From NCBI GenBank assembly GCA_963700375.1, contig CAVOXF010000002.1, positions 186,001 through 250,000 of the forward strand: DNA of 64,000 bases. Direction: 5' to 3'. The notes beneath the pieces were generated by a model. The model was not told the DNA's origin and ran no database searches. It was given only the letters and a program-made list of their open reading frames with translations. The stretch's first letter is position 1, and each line of letters starts with the position of its first letter. The translations under genes were made by a program, and so were the position numbers. This document shows, piece by piece, positions 8,609 to 17,274 of this stretch. This stretch comes from JAHEEL01 sp963700375. Its GTDB lineage: Bacteria; Actinomycetota; Acidimicrobiia; Spongiisociales; UBA5794.

Positions 8609-9517
8609 TCAGTCGACGAACGATTGGGGTGGCGCTGTGAACGGGACCATCGTTCGCTCACGGCCGACGAATCGGGCCCGGTGCGTGAAGCCGGCCTCTG
8701 CCGCCTCTTCTCTGGCCAGGTCGAGCCCCCACGCCGCCTGTTTCGGGTCGTGTGCGTCGCTTCCGAAACTGATCGCGAGGCCTGCCTCGTGGATCATGCG
8801 GATGAATATGGGCGACGGGTAGATCTCGTGTACCGGGTGGCGCAGACCACCTGTGTTGATCTCGATCACCATGTTGGTCTGCTGGGCCGCAGCGAGAAAG
8901 CCGGCGTAGAGGTCGGTCTGTTCGGTGAGGAATGGCTTGCGGAGGTACTTCACGCGGTCGGGGTGCGTGATGATGTCAACGGTGCCCGATGAGGCCATCT
9001 CCGACAGGAGTTCGAAGTAGCGCTCGTAGACGCGACGCGGCCCGAGGCGCTCCCACTCGAACTCGGAGTGGGCCCGGTCGAACCACCACCCATCGATCCA
9101 GTGGGTCGACCCCAGAAGCACGTCCCACGGATACGGTTCGATGAGTTCGAGTACAGCCCCGATGTTGTCAGCGAAGAAGTCAACCTCGAGTCCCAGCAAG
9201 ACTGGCAGGCCCGCGTCTTTGGCGGCCAAGATCACGTCCACATAGCGCTCGAGCGACATCGTGCGATCGGCGAGGAGGTCGTACTCGGTGTTGGCGCGGA
9301 TCGTGGGGTCCGTTGCCCGCTCCCAGATGTTGCCGATCGCCTCTTCGGACTCGACACATCGGTAGAGGTGTTCGGTGAACGTGAGTTCGCTGACGTCGCG
9401 TCGTATCGCCTTGTCGACGTAGGCCTCGATGTAGTCGAGTCGGTAGCGATCCGGCGGGGGAGGGGGAAGGGGATGTCCCTTGCGATGGGGGTAGAGGTGC
9501 AGATGGGAGTCGCTCAT
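8609..9517 (-). CDS. PHP-domain phosphoesterase (histidinol-phosphatase-like)
   Basis: 302-residue PHP-domain metal hydrolase. Motifs in order: DSHLHLYPH (motif I, D-x-H-x-H), ELTFTEH (II), GLEVDFF, LLGSTHWIDGW (III), DIITHPDRVKY and ISFGSDAHDP (IV). This is the HisJ/HisK-like arrangement, but with no histidine genes nearby the substrate is more likely a phosphate ester of the pathway encoded here. The start ATG 9517 is preceded by AAGGGC at good spacing; an ATG at 9529 is the alternative. First gene of the long minus-strand operon, divergent from the Gfo/Idh gene, with operator copy A between them. Confidence 0.8.
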   Translation of the reverse strand: MSDSHLHLYPHRKGHPLPPPPPDRYRLDYIEAYVDKAIRRDVSELTFTEHLYRCVESEEAIGNIWERATDPTIRANTEYDLLADRTMSLERYVDVILAAKDAGLPVLLGLEVDFFADNIGAVLELIEPYPWDVLLGSTHWIDGWWFDRAHSEFEWERLGPRRVYERYFELLSEMASSGTVDIITHPDRVKYLRKPFLTEQTDLYAGFLAAAQQTNMVIEINTGGLRHPVHEIYPSPIFIRMIHEAGLAISFGSDAHDPKQAAWGLDLAREEAAEAGFTHRARFVGRERTMVPFTAPPQSFVD

Positions 9518-9585
9518 GGTGCCCTTCATGGTGGTAGCCCGGCGAGGGCATCGTACACAAGAAGCCGCGACGTAGCCCAAAGAAA

Positions 9586-9603
9586 CGATAATCGATGATT
9601 CGA
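9586..9603. promoter_or_regulatory. Operator copy A of the ATCATCGATTATCG motif
   Basis: The minus strand reads AATCATCGATTATCG here, between the divergent PHP operon (start 9517) and the Gfo/Idh gene (start 9669). The core AT-N-ATCGAT-N-AT is a near-perfect inverted repeat. The identical 14-mer recurs at 13094 and 19531, also in promoter regions, so it most likely binds one shared dimeric regulator controlling both directions here. Confidence 0.65.
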
Positions 9604-9668
9604 ACATGTCTAGAATGCTGGGGCTGAATGAACCGGTCCAGGACGGGCCGGGTGGAGAAGGAGCAAGC

Positions 9669-10679
9669 ATGTTGAAGGCCGCTCAGGTCGGACTCGGTTG
9701 GTGGGGGAGTCAGGTCACCAAGGTCCTCGAGGACAGTTCGAAGATCGAGATCGTCTGCGGCGTCGACCCGTTTGAAGCGACGGCGAAGAAGTACACGGCC
9801 GAGCACGGCCTGCCTGTCTACGCCGACTACCAGGAAGCCCTCGACGACCCAAACGTTGATGCAGTCATTCTCACGATTCCCCACCTCTTCCACGAAGAGG
9901 CCGTCGTGCGTGCCGCTGCGGCCGGCAAGGAGATCTTCTGCGAGAAGCCCCTGGCCCTCACCGTCGATAGCGCCCGGACGATGATCGAGGCGTGTGACGC
10001 CGCGGGAATCATCATGGGGATCGGTCACGAGCGTCGGTTCGAACCTGCATGGGAAGAAATGAAGCGCATGGCCGACGCGGGTGAGTTGGGCACGATCCTT
10101 CACATGGAGGCGCATTGGAGCCACGACCGCTGGCTCAATATGGCGGCCGACAACTGGCGTGGGAGCAAGGAAGAGGCTCCTGCCGCAGGTTGGACCGGTA
10201 TGGGCGTGCACCTCAGCGACATGATGCTGAGCCTCGCCGGAGAGGTCGTCGAGGTCCAGGCGCATGTTGCGAAGCGCATCCTGGCGATCCCCACCGGCGA
10301 TGTGGTCTCGGCTCACTTTCGGTTCGCCGATGGTTCGACGGGCAGCATCGCTGCCGTGTCTGCGACCCCCGACTATGCGCGTTTCGCCGTGTTCGGCAGT
10401 CTGGCATGGGCCGAAGCCCGCGAGACCCAGCACGTCGATCCGGGTGGGACGACCCACTTCTACACCCGCCACCGCGGTGACGCCGAGCAGACCCGCATCG
10501 ACTTCGAACCCGCCAGCCCGGTGAAGGCCGGCTACGAGCATTGGGCCGACGCGGTCGCCGGCAGGACTGCGTATCGCTTCAGCAACGCTGAGCGCCTCGG
10601 CAACGTTGCGATTCTTGAAGCCCTCGTCCGTTCTGCAGAGAAGGGCGGCGTTCCCGAAGCAGTGCAGCAGTACTCCTGA
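9669..10679 (+). CDS. Gfo/Idh/MocA-family dehydrogenase
   Basis: 336-residue NAD(P)-dependent sugar/cyclitol dehydrogenase-type protein. N-terminal Rossmann motif VGLGWWGSQV, then the family signature IFCEKPLALTV with the catalytic Lys, GIGHERRFEPAW, GELGTILHMEAHW, and the candidate catalytic His in GMGVHLSDMML. The start ATG 9669 follows GGAGAAGGAG, a strong ribosome-binding site; an upstream ATG at 9606 lies beside the operator and lacks one. It forms a two-gene operon with the cupin 14 nt downstream. Likely the oxidising entry step of the regulon (inference). Confidence 0.87.
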   Translation: MLKAAQVGLGWWGSQVTKVLEDSSKIEIVCGVDPFEATAKKYTAEHGLPVYADYQEALDDPNVDAVILTIPHLFHEEAVVRAAAAGKEIFCEKPLALTVDSARTMIEACDAAGIIMGIGHERRFEPAWEEMKRMADAGELGTILHMEAHWSHDRWLNMAADNWRGSKEEAPAAGWTGMGVHLSDMMLSLAGEVVEVQAHVAKRILAIPTGDVVSAHFRFADGSTGSIAAVSATPDYARFAVFGSLAWAEARETQHVDPGGTTHFYTRHRGDAEQTRIDFEPASPVKAGYEHWADAVAGRTAYRFSNAERLGNVAILEALVRSAEKGGVPEAVQQYS

Positions 10680-10693
10680 CGCACGGAGGTCCG

Positions 10694-11032
10694 ATGAAGA
10701 ACGAATTCCCCGCTTTCGTCAAAGCGCTGCCGAGGCCGGACGGGGATGTCGCTCTCGATGCATATCTCTCCTCGGGTGACCGTGGACTCGTGATGTTCTA
10801 CGAGGCGACCGATCGCGAGATCGTCGTGCCCGAACACGTCCACGGTGATCAGTGGGGGATCGTGCTGAGCGGGACCGTGCGGATGCAGATCGGCGAAGAG
10901 ACCGGCGAGTATCACCGCGGCGACACCTACTTCGTGCCGGGCGGCGTACCCCACACCACGTGGGTCGAACCCGGGACGCGCGGCCTCGACATCTTCGAAG
11001 AACACGACCGCTACCTGCCGGCAACGGAGTAG
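10694..11032 (+). CDS. Small cupin-fold protein
   Basis: 112-residue single-domain cupin. Metal-binding motif 1 is VPEHVHGDQWGIVLSG and motif 2 is YFVPGGVPHTTW, so two His, one Gln/Glu-like and a further His are available. Start ATG follows GGAGGTCCG. Small cupins next to Gfo/Idh dehydrogenases are often sugar isomerases, epimerases or binding proteins; the specific reaction is not predictable. The stop is only 4 nt from the convergent E1 beta stop, so there is no room for a terminator between them. Confidence 0.8.
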   Translation: MKNEFPAFVKALPRPDGDVALDAYLSSGDRGLVMFYEATDREIVVPEHVHGDQWGIVLSGTVRMQIGEETGEYHRGDTYFVPGGVPHTTWVEPGTRGLDIFEEHDRYLPATE

Positions 11033-11036
11033 CGCG

Positions 11037-12011
11037 CTACTGCATCGACGTTCTGACGGTTTCTACGATCCGGGCTACCGAGGGGATGGCCATGTCTTCG
11101 ATGGCGTCTGCCGCCGGGAGTGGGATATGCGGAGTGGTGATCCGCACGATGGGACCATCGAGATCCCAGAAGCACTCCTCGGCCACGATTGACGACACTT
11201 CGGCACCCCAACCGCAGAGGCGGGGGTTCTCCTCAACGGTGAACAACCGGCCCGTCTTGGAGACCGACGCCGCAATCGACGTCACATCGAGTGGGACCAG
11301 CGTGCGTGGGTCGATGACCTCGGCGCTGATTCCCTCTCGACTCAAGATCTCGGCCGCCTCGACTGCCTTCGGCACCATGGCGGCGAGTGCAACGATCGTT
11401 GCATGGTCGCCCTGACGGAGTGTCCTTGCCACGCCGAGCGTGTCTACGAGTTCCCCATCGGGCACCTCGCCCTTGGTGGCGAAGAGTGCCTTGTGCTCCA
11501 GGAAGACCACGGGGTCCTGTTCCCGAATGGAGGCCGCCATGAGGCCGACCACATCGACCGGGCTGGAGGGGGCAACCACCTTGAGTCCGGGGATCGCCAT
11601 CGCCCAGTTCTCGATGCTCTGCGAATGCTGACCGCCGAACCGTGAGCCGCCTCCATTGGCGGAACGGAGGACGAGTGGCAGTTCGACCTGTCCACCGGTC
11701 ATGTAGCGGGTCTTTGCGATTTGGTTGACCACAATGTCCCAGCAGGTGGCGAGGAAGTCGCTGAACATGATCTCGCCGATCGGGCGCAGACCGTTCATCG
11801 CAGCACCCATCACCATGCCGGTGATGGCCTCTTCCGAGATCGGGGTGTCGCGCACCCGGCGGGGGCCGAACTGCTCGCGCAGCCCCTGCGTTGTCTTGAA
11901 CACTCCGCCGGCTTCTGCGACGTCCTCGCCGATGAGCAGCACGCGTTCGTCGCGGGCCATCTCCTGGGCGATGCCCCTTGCAACGGCCTCGCGGTAGGTC
12001 AGCGTCGCCAT
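11037..12011 (-). CDS. E1 beta subunit of a 2-oxoacid/acetoin dehydrogenase
   Basis: 324-residue beta subunit of a thiamine-diphosphate E1. It shows LTYREAVARGIAQEMARD, GEDVAEAGGVFKTTQGL, DTPISEEAITGMVMGAA, PLVLRSANGGGSRFGGQHSQ, VIDPRTLVPLD and FTVEENP. Start ATG 12011 (MATLTYREAV) overlaps the alpha-subunit stop by 13 nt, so the two are coupled. With alpha it decarboxylates a 2-oxo substrate or cleaves acetoin and hands the acyl group to a lipoyl E2. No E2 or E3 gene is in the window, so these would be encoded elsewhere. Confidence 0.88.
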   Translation of the reverse strand: MATLTYREAVARGIAQEMARDERVLLIGEDVAEAGGVFKTTQGLREQFGPRRVRDTPISEEAITGMVMGAAMNGLRPIGEIMFSDFLATCWDIVVNQIAKTRYMTGGQVELPLVLRSANGGGSRFGGQHSQSIENWAMAIPGLKVVAPSSPVDVVGLMAASIREQDPVVFLEHKALFATKGEVPDGELVDTLGVARTLRQGDHATIVALAAMVPKAVEAAEILSREGISAEVIDPRTLVPLDVTSIAASVSKTGRLFTVEENPRLCGWGAEVSSIVAEECFWDLDGPIVRITTPHIPLPAADAIEDMAIPSVARIVETVRTSMQ

Positions 12012-13006
12012 GATGATCCTCCATCGGCCCACAGATCGGTCATCAAGACCGCTTCGCCGGGTTCGGGCGATGCCTTTGCGGTCTCGGTTGCTGCGTCGAT
12101 CTCGGCCAGGGCCTCCTGCTCGATACGATCGAGGTCGGCGGCTGCGAAACCCAGATCCTCGAGTCGGCTCCGATAGGTCACGAGCGGATCCTTGTTCATC
12201 CAGGCCGCTACCTCTTCGTCCGGGCGGTACTTGCCAGGATCGGCCCTCGAGTGCCCGTAGTGTCGGTAGGTCTGAGCTTCGATGAGCGCGGGGCCATTGC
12301 CCTCGCGCGCCCGCTCGATCGCCACGGCTGCGGTCCGGTACACCGCGTCGACGTCGTTCCCGTCGACGATGATGCGGTCGAGCCCGTAGGCGGACGCGCG
12401 GTCAGCGGCCGGGTTCGGGACTGCGGTCACAGTGGAGATCGGCGTGTACTCCATGTACAGATTGTTCTCGCAGACGAAGACCACGGGAAGCCCCCACACG
12501 GCAGCCATGTTCAAGGACTCGTGGAACGCCCCGATATTGGTGGTTCCGTCACCGAAGAAGCAGATGGTCACCTGCCCGGTGCCCCGTTCCTGCGAAGCCC
12601 AGGCAGTACCCGCTGCGACCGGGAGGTGGGCTCCGACGATGGCGTATGAGCCCATGGCATGTTGAGCGACGTCTGTGAGGTGCATTGATCCGCCCTTGCC
12701 CCCACAACACCCGCTTTCGCGTCCCAGTAGCTCTCCCATGAGCGAATCCATGGGGGCCCCTCGCAGCAACGTATGGTTGTGGCCACGGTAGGTGCAGAAG
12801 ACCATGTCATCGTGGCGCATTGCCGCGGAGAATCCTGCAGCGACGGCCTCCTGGCCGGTACCGAGGTGGGTGGTTCCCTTGACAAGCCCGCTCATGAAGA
12901 GGTCGTAGGCCCGTTTCTCGAAGACTCGGGCCCGCCACATGGCGGAGTACATTGCGAGGCGAACCGCAGGTGTGATCTCGGGCCGGGAATCGGGAATGTC
13001 GTTCAT
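11999..13006 (-). CDS. E1 alpha subunit of a 2-oxoacid/acetoin dehydrogenase
   Basis: 335-residue alpha subunit. TPP/Mg motif FFGDGTTNIGAFHESLNMA ending near VCENN, GTTHLGTGQEAVAAG near residue 48, GGKGGSMHL, and the phosphorylation-loop equivalent YGHSRADPGKYR. The start ATG 13006 gives an 88-nt leader to operator copy B. Sequence features such as ESGCCGGKGGSMHL resemble acetoin-type (AcoA) and branched pyruvate-type E1 enzymes; I cannot separate these. First gene of a two-gene operon, divergent from an MFS transporter. Confidence 0.88.
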   Translation of the reverse strand: MNDIPDSRPEITPAVRLAMYSAMWRARVFEKRAYDLFMSGLVKGTTHLGTGQEAVAAGFSAAMRHDDMVFCTYRGHNHTLLRGAPMDSLMGELLGRESGCCGGKGGSMHLTDVAQHAMGSYAIVGAHLPVAAGTAWASQERGTGQVTICFFGDGTTNIGAFHESLNMAAVWGLPVVFVCENNLYMEYTPISTVTAVPNPAADRASAYGLDRIIVDGNDVDAVYRTAAVAIERAREGNGPALIEAQTYRHYGHSRADPGKYRPDEEVAAWMNKDPLVTYRSRLEDLGFAAADLDRIEQEALAEIDAATETAKASPEPGEAVLMTDLWADGGSSWRR

Positions 13007-13093
13007 CGACGTCTCCTTGGGCTGCGGGCGAAAGGGGAACGGCGAGCCTACAGCCACAGGCCCTCCGGTTCGTGATTGATCGACCATTTCCGT

Positions 13094-13110
13094 ATCATCG
13101 ATTATCGAAG
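13094..13110. promoter_or_regulatory. Operator copy B of the ATCATCGATTATCG motif
   Basis: ATCATCGATTATCGAAG lies between the divergent E1 alpha gene (start 13006) and the MFS gene (start 13188). The first 14 bases are identical to copies A and C. Placement between divergent starts suggests that it controls both. Confidence 0.65.
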
Positions 13111-13187
13111 ATTAGCGGCAACCGGGCTGAAAGGTCCATTTCGGGTGTCCATGTCGATCCCTCACCCGAGCGAGAACTGAGATAGCG

Positions 13188-14393
13188 ATGAGCGTTCGGC
13201 CAACTCCATCCTCAGCGAGCCTTTCGGCCATCCAGTGGAGAGTGATCGCCGCCTCGATTCTCACGATCACCGTTGCCATTCTTCCCGGATTCCTCCCGGG
13301 AGCCCTCGCTGTCCAACTGTCGGACTCCCTCGGCATCGCGGAGGCCGGGGTCGGGCTGATCGTGGGGGCGTTCTTCGGCATGTCGGCGCTTGCCTCGTCA
13401 CGTCTCGGTCGGCTCGTGGAGCGCCTGGATTGGTCGTTGGCGATGCGGATCGCGGGACTCGGGGCGGCGGCAACCCTGCTCCTGACGTCGGTCCTCGGGA
13501 GATCAGTGGTGATGCTGGGCATTGTGACGATCATCGGAGGCCTCTTCCTTGCCCTCGCCCACCCGGCCGTCAATCTCGGAATTGCCAGAACCACGGTCGT
13601 TCGCCGCCAGGGACTGGCCTACGGGTTCAAACACGGGGCGATCCCGGCAGCGACTGCCATCGCCGGGCTTGGCCTCCCCATTGTGGCGATCCCGCTTGGA
13701 TGGCAGTGGGTTTACGTGCTGTGCGCGGTCCTCGCCCTCGTTGCGGTTCTGCTGGTTCCCCGCTCACCCGAGTCCTACGAGGTCGACCGCGTCGATACGA
13801 AGGAGAGCGCCACGCCTGCGGTCCGCAGTTCGCCGCTGTCGCTCCTCGTGGTGATGGCGGTCGGTGCCGGGCTCGGAATCTTCGGTATGGACGCCCTCGC
13901 CACGTTCCTGGTCCCGTACGCGGTCGATGTCGGCTTCGGCGAGGGCACAGCCGGAGTTCTCCTCGCGGCAGGGAGTGTGCTTGGCATCATCACGCGCATC
14001 ATCATGGGATGGCTGATCGACCGCCGCACCGCCGGGGGTCTGGCCACCGTTGTCACGTTCCTCGCACTCGGAGCGGCAGGCATCGCTCTGCTCGCCACCG
14101 GATCCGACCCGGCGATCATCATCGGATCACTGGTCGCGTTCACGTTCGGCTGGGGCTGGTCGGGGCTCTTCACCTTCGCCATCGTCCGCCGCAACCCTGC
14201 CGCTCCTGCCGCGGCAACCGGGATCACGATGACCGGCATCTATGTCGGCGCAGCAGCTGGACCCGCGTTGTTCGGTCTCGTGGCGGAGGCATCCTTCACG
14301 GCAGCATGGGTCATCATGAGCACAGCCCTCGCACTCGGTGCGGTCCTGATGGCGGTGGCGCTGCTCAGGGAAGGAAGCCCGCCGGCGTCGTAG
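13188..14393 (+). CDS. MFS transporter (paralogue 1)
   Basis: 401-residue major facilitator protein with about 12 hydrophobic segments. After TM2 it has the conserved loop-type motif SRLGRLVERLDW, and near TM10 the signature GWGWSGLFTFAIVRRNPAAP. Start ATG 13188. It is divergent from the E1 operon across operator B. It shares the GWGWSG-FTFA-NP-APAAA block, the overall length and the loop sequences with the tail-to-tail MFS gene at 14365, so the pair are paralogues. The substrate is probably the compound degraded by the regulon, or an analogue (inference). Confidence 0.85.
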   Translation: MSVRPTPSSASLSAIQWRVIAASILTITVAILPGFLPGALAVQLSDSLGIAEAGVGLIVGAFFGMSALASSRLGRLVERLDWSLAMRIAGLGAAATLLLTSVLGRSVVMLGIVTIIGGLFLALAHPAVNLGIARTTVVRRQGLAYGFKHGAIPAATAIAGLGLPIVAIPLGWQWVYVLCAVLALVAVLLVPRSPESYEVDRVDTKESATPAVRSSPLSLLVVMAVGAGLGIFGMDALATFLVPYAVDVGFGEGTAGVLLAAGSVLGIITRIIMGWLIDRRTAGGLATVVTFLALGAAGIALLATGSDPAIIIGSLVAFTFGWGWSGLFTFAIVRRNPAAPAAATGITMTGIYVGAAAGPALFGLVAEASFTAAWVIMSTALALGAVLMAVALLREGSPPAS

Positions 14394-15549
14394 GCGTTGT
14401 CGGGCGCTGGTTCCGCACGTAGAGGATCAGTCCGGCGGCGATGAGCAGGGCGCCGGTCGACATCCAGAACGCCGCACCGAACGACACGCGGTCTGCGACG
14501 ACACCAAAGACCAGCGGCCCTATCGCAGCCCCGAGGAACTTCCCAGTCTGGGCAACGCCCCATGCCGCGGCCGGCGCCTCCGGGTTGTCCTTGACCACAG
14601 CGAATGTGAAGATCCCCGACCAGCCCCAGCCGGCGGTGAAGCCGATCAACGCACCAATGAGTAGGCCCGGGTAGCCCCCGAGATTCAAGATGACCAGTCC
14701 GAGGGCACCGGCGACCATCATTGACGCGATCACGGTGAAGTCGGCCTGTGCCATCCGATCGATGAGACGTCCGGCAACGAGGCGGGCGATGATTCCGAGG
14801 AGGCCGCCGATCGAAAGGAGCACGCCGGCGATCTGCTCTTCGACGCCGATCGAGACCGAGTAGCTGACGAAGAACGATCCAAGCGGGTCCAACGCCCCGA
14901 TACCGAGGCCGACGGCGACGGCGAGCACCACGAGGAGGCGCATCGGGGTGGTGGGTTTCCCGACGGCCCTTCCGGCTTCGGTTCGCGGGGGAGTGAGCGT
15001 GTATGGCTCCTCCTGCCCGGGGATGAACGCTGCGGTCGCGACGGCGAGAACTGCGGCGGCGACGAACGCCCAGCGCCACCCGACGGTCAGCGCCAGGATC
15101 GGCACGGCGAGTCCGGCGAGGAACATCGCGGCCGGAACGCAGGCGTGCTTGATCCCGAGCACCCAACCGTGGCGTTGTGGCACGACACAGCGCGCGATCG
15201 TGAGGTTGGAGGCCGTCTGTGTGAGCGAGCTTCCGACTCCTGCGATGCCGAGCGAGATCCCGATCACAGCGACCGAGCTACCGAGCAAGCCGATTGCACC
15301 GAGCGCAACGGCGGAGAGCATCGTGGAGATCCGCAGGCCGTTCGCCCACCCCACCCGCTCCGAGAGGCGACCTGCTGCCGGAGAGACCAGTGCCGCCATG
15401 CCGAAGAACAGGCCGATGATGAAACCGAGCCCGGTGAGGGTCAGACCCGTGTCGGCGCCGATCTGCACGACGAGGGCGGCTGTCAGAAAGCTCGGCAGCA
15501 TCGCGACGATCGTCGCCACGAGGGCTGGCGCAACCCCGCGCCATTCCAC
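14365..15549 (-). CDS. MFS transporter (paralogue 2)
   Basis: 394-residue, 12-TM major facilitator protein. Loop motif AAGRLSERVGWANGLR follows TM2; GWGWSGIFTFAVVKDNPEAP near residue 305 matches paralogue 1 closely. Its 3' end overlaps the 3' end of paralogue 1 by 29 bp, tail to tail. It is the last gene of the minus-strand operon that starts with the cupin at 19481, 35 nt after the MBL-fold hydrolase. The two transporters therefore sit under operator copies B and C respectively. Confidence 0.85.
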   Translation of the reverse strand: MEWRGVAPALVATIVAMLPSFLTAALVVQIGADTGLTLTGLGFIIGLFFGMAALVSPAAGRLSERVGWANGLRISTMLSAVALGAIGLLGSSVAVIGISLGIAGVGSSLTQTASNLTIARCVVPQRHGWVLGIKHACVPAAMFLAGLAVPILALTVGWRWAFVAAAVLAVATAAFIPGQEEPYTLTPPRTEAGRAVGKPTTPMRLLVVLAVAVGLGIGALDPLGSFFVSYSVSIGVEEQIAGVLLSIGGLLGIIARLVAGRLIDRMAQADFTVIASMMVAGALGLVILNLGGYPGLLIGALIGFTAGWGWSGIFTFAVVKDNPEAPAAAWGVAQTGKFLGAAIGPLVFGVVADRVSFGAAFWMSTGALLIAAGLILYVRNQRPTTPTTPAGFLP

Positions 15550-15584
15550 GGCGGCAGGCGCGGACTTCCCGGCGACTTCGGGTC

Positions 15585-16436
15585 CTATGAGGTGAGCTTG
15601 TCGTAGAGAGAGCCGGCGTTGTACGAGTTGATGTAGTCCATCATGTACTCCTGGCCGATATCGACCGGGTACCGGCTCTTGAACTCAACTCTCTCGACCG
15701 TCTCTTCCCGCGTCCAGCCCTTTGCGATGGCTACAGCGACTGCCGTCTTCCACTCCATCAGCATCGCCCGCTGGTTCGCAAGGTACGCCTTGGTTGTGAC
15801 CGGTCCGTGGCCGGGGATCACGGAGTCGACGTCGAGTTCGGCGATCCGGTCGAGAGCGGTGATCCACTCGTCGACGTTCGACGTCATCAGCCACGTCTGG
15901 CACTCGCTGAAGATCGTGTCGCCGGTGAAGACCGCCCGCTCCTCGGGGCAGTAGACCGCGATCTGGCCGGGCGTGTGGCCGGGGGTGTGTAGCAGCTCGA
16001 ACGTGTGGTCGCCGACGCGAAGCGTCAAGTCTCCCGTGAACACGATCTGGCCCTTGTTGGGATCCGAGTAGTAGACGTCGCGGTCCGGGAAGATCGCCTC
16101 GCCTTCCGGATCGTCGGTCGGCAGAGCCTCTTTTGCATACGCGAATGGGTCGAGTTCCGGGCCGACCACCATGAAGTTGTCGTAGACGCCTTGATGGTGG
16201 ACGACCGTCGGGCCGCCCTTGAAGTAGTAGTTGCCGAAGATGTGATCGACGTGATGCTCGGTGTTGATCAGGTAGCGGAGTGTCCCGTAGGACTCCGCCA
16301 TCTCTCGCATCTCGACGGCCTTGGTCGGCAGCTGTGGTGTATCGACGATGACAACGCCGTCCGACGTCACCACGAAGCTGGGATTGCATCCCCGGACCTT
16401 GGTCTCGGTGAAGATGGTGGGTGTGACATTCTCCAT
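15585..16436 (-). CDS. Metallo-beta-lactamase-fold hydrolase
   Basis: 283-residue MBL-fold protein. The zinc motif is NTEHHVDHIFG (H-x-H-x-D-H type, with Glu-His-His in the first positions), followed by LLHTPGHTPGQIAVY, VFTGDTIFSECQTWL and SVIPGHGPVTTK, supplying the remaining His and Asp ligands. Such proteins are hydrolases of esters, lactones, thioesters or similar. A lactonase role following the Gfo/Idh or SDR dehydrogenase step would fit the operon but is inference. Start ATG 16436, 21 nt from the SDR stop. Confidence 0.83.
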   Translation of the reverse strand: MENVTPTIFTETKVRGCNPSFVVTSDGVVIVDTPQLPTKAVEMREMAESYGTLRYLINTEHHVDHIFGNYYFKGGPTVVHHQGVYDNFMVVGPELDPFAYAKEALPTDDPEGEAIFPDRDVYYSDPNKGQIVFTGDLTLRVGDHTFELLHTPGHTPGQIAVYCPEERAVFTGDTIFSECQTWLMTSNVDEWITALDRIAELDVDSVIPGHGPVTTKAYLANQRAMLMEWKTAVAVAIAKGWTREETVERVEFKSRYPVDIGQEYMMDYINSYNAGSLYDKLTS

Positions 16437-16457
16437 GGGGAGGCCTCTCGTTTCGTT

Positions 16458-17240
16458 CTACTGAGTTGCCGTCAGTCCGCCGTCGATCCCGAGGATCTGA
16501 CCCGTCACGAAGGATGACGCATCGGATGCGAAAAGCACAACCGGGCCGACGAGATCGCTCGGTTCTCCGACCCGACCGAGCGGGATGCGGCTCACGACGC
16601 TGGCTCTGAAATCCGGATCCTCGAGGAGCATCGCAACCTGCGGCGTGTCGACGAACGTTGGAGCGATAGCGTTGACGGTGATGCCGTACTTTGCCCACTC
16701 CGTGGCCCACTGACGCGTGAGGGAGCTGATCGCACCCTTGGCCGCCACATAGGCCGAGTAGCCGGCGTTGATGCCGAGGTTCGCGCGAACTGAGGATATG
16801 TTGATCACCCGTCCGCCGTTCCCTGCTGCGATCATTGCCTTGACCGCGGCCTGGGTGGGGAGGACCGTGGCGCGAAGGTTCAACTCCATGATCCAATCCC
16901 ACTCCGGGATGGGATAGTCCTGAGCGTCGAACAGGACCTTTCCTGCGCCGCCGCCGACGGCGTTGATGATGACGTCGACATGACCGAAGTGATCGACGGT
17001 GGCGGCGACCGCCCGATCGGCGCCTTCTGTGGTCGTGAGGTCGGCGGCGATCGCGAGTGGTTCGGACCCCGCCGCACGGATGCGGCTGCAGGATCGCTCG
17101 AGGCCGTCGCCGTCACGGTCGACGACGGCCACTCGTGCGCCGGCCTCGCAGACACCCAGAGCGAGAGCGGAGCCGATGCCGCCGCTCCCGCCCGGAATCA
17201 TGACGACCTTCCCATCCAGCTTGAACATCTCGATACTCAT
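16458..17240 (-). CDS. Short-chain dehydrogenase/reductase (gluconate-5-dehydrogenase-like)
   Basis: 260-residue SDR beginning MSIEMFKLDGKVVMIPGGSG. The cofactor loop is PGGSGGIGSALA (PGG where TGG is usual). Catalytic Ser is in VINISSVRANLG and the Y-x-x-x-K motif is YVAAK; GLTATQ closes a normal SDR C-terminus. Similar to polyol and keto-gluconate dehydrogenases. Member of the six-gene operon cupin, TkN, TkC, SDR, MBL, MFS. The start ATG 17240 was chosen because the longer open frame upstream overlaps the transketolase gene out of phase. Confidence 0.85.
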   Translation of the reverse strand: MSIEMFKLDGKVVMIPGGSGGIGSALALGVCEAGARVAVVDRDGDGLERSCSRIRAAGSEPLAIAADLTTTEGADRAVAATVDHFGHVDVIINAVGGGAGKVLFDAQDYPIPEWDWIMELNLRATVLPTQAAVKAMIAAGNGGRVINISSVRANLGINAGYSAYVAAKGAISSLTRQWATEWAKYGITVNAIAPTFVDTPQVAMLLEDPDFRASVVSRIPLGRVGEPSDLVGPVVLFASDASSFVTGQILGIDGGLTATQ

Positions 17241-17274
17241 TGGCGTCCTTTCCGAGAGGTCGTTGTCCAGTTGT

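Noticed and set aside
8609..9517. Histidine-biosynthesis histidinol phosphatase
   Set aside because: PHP motifs fit, but no his genes are near and the gene heads a catabolic operon under a shared operator.
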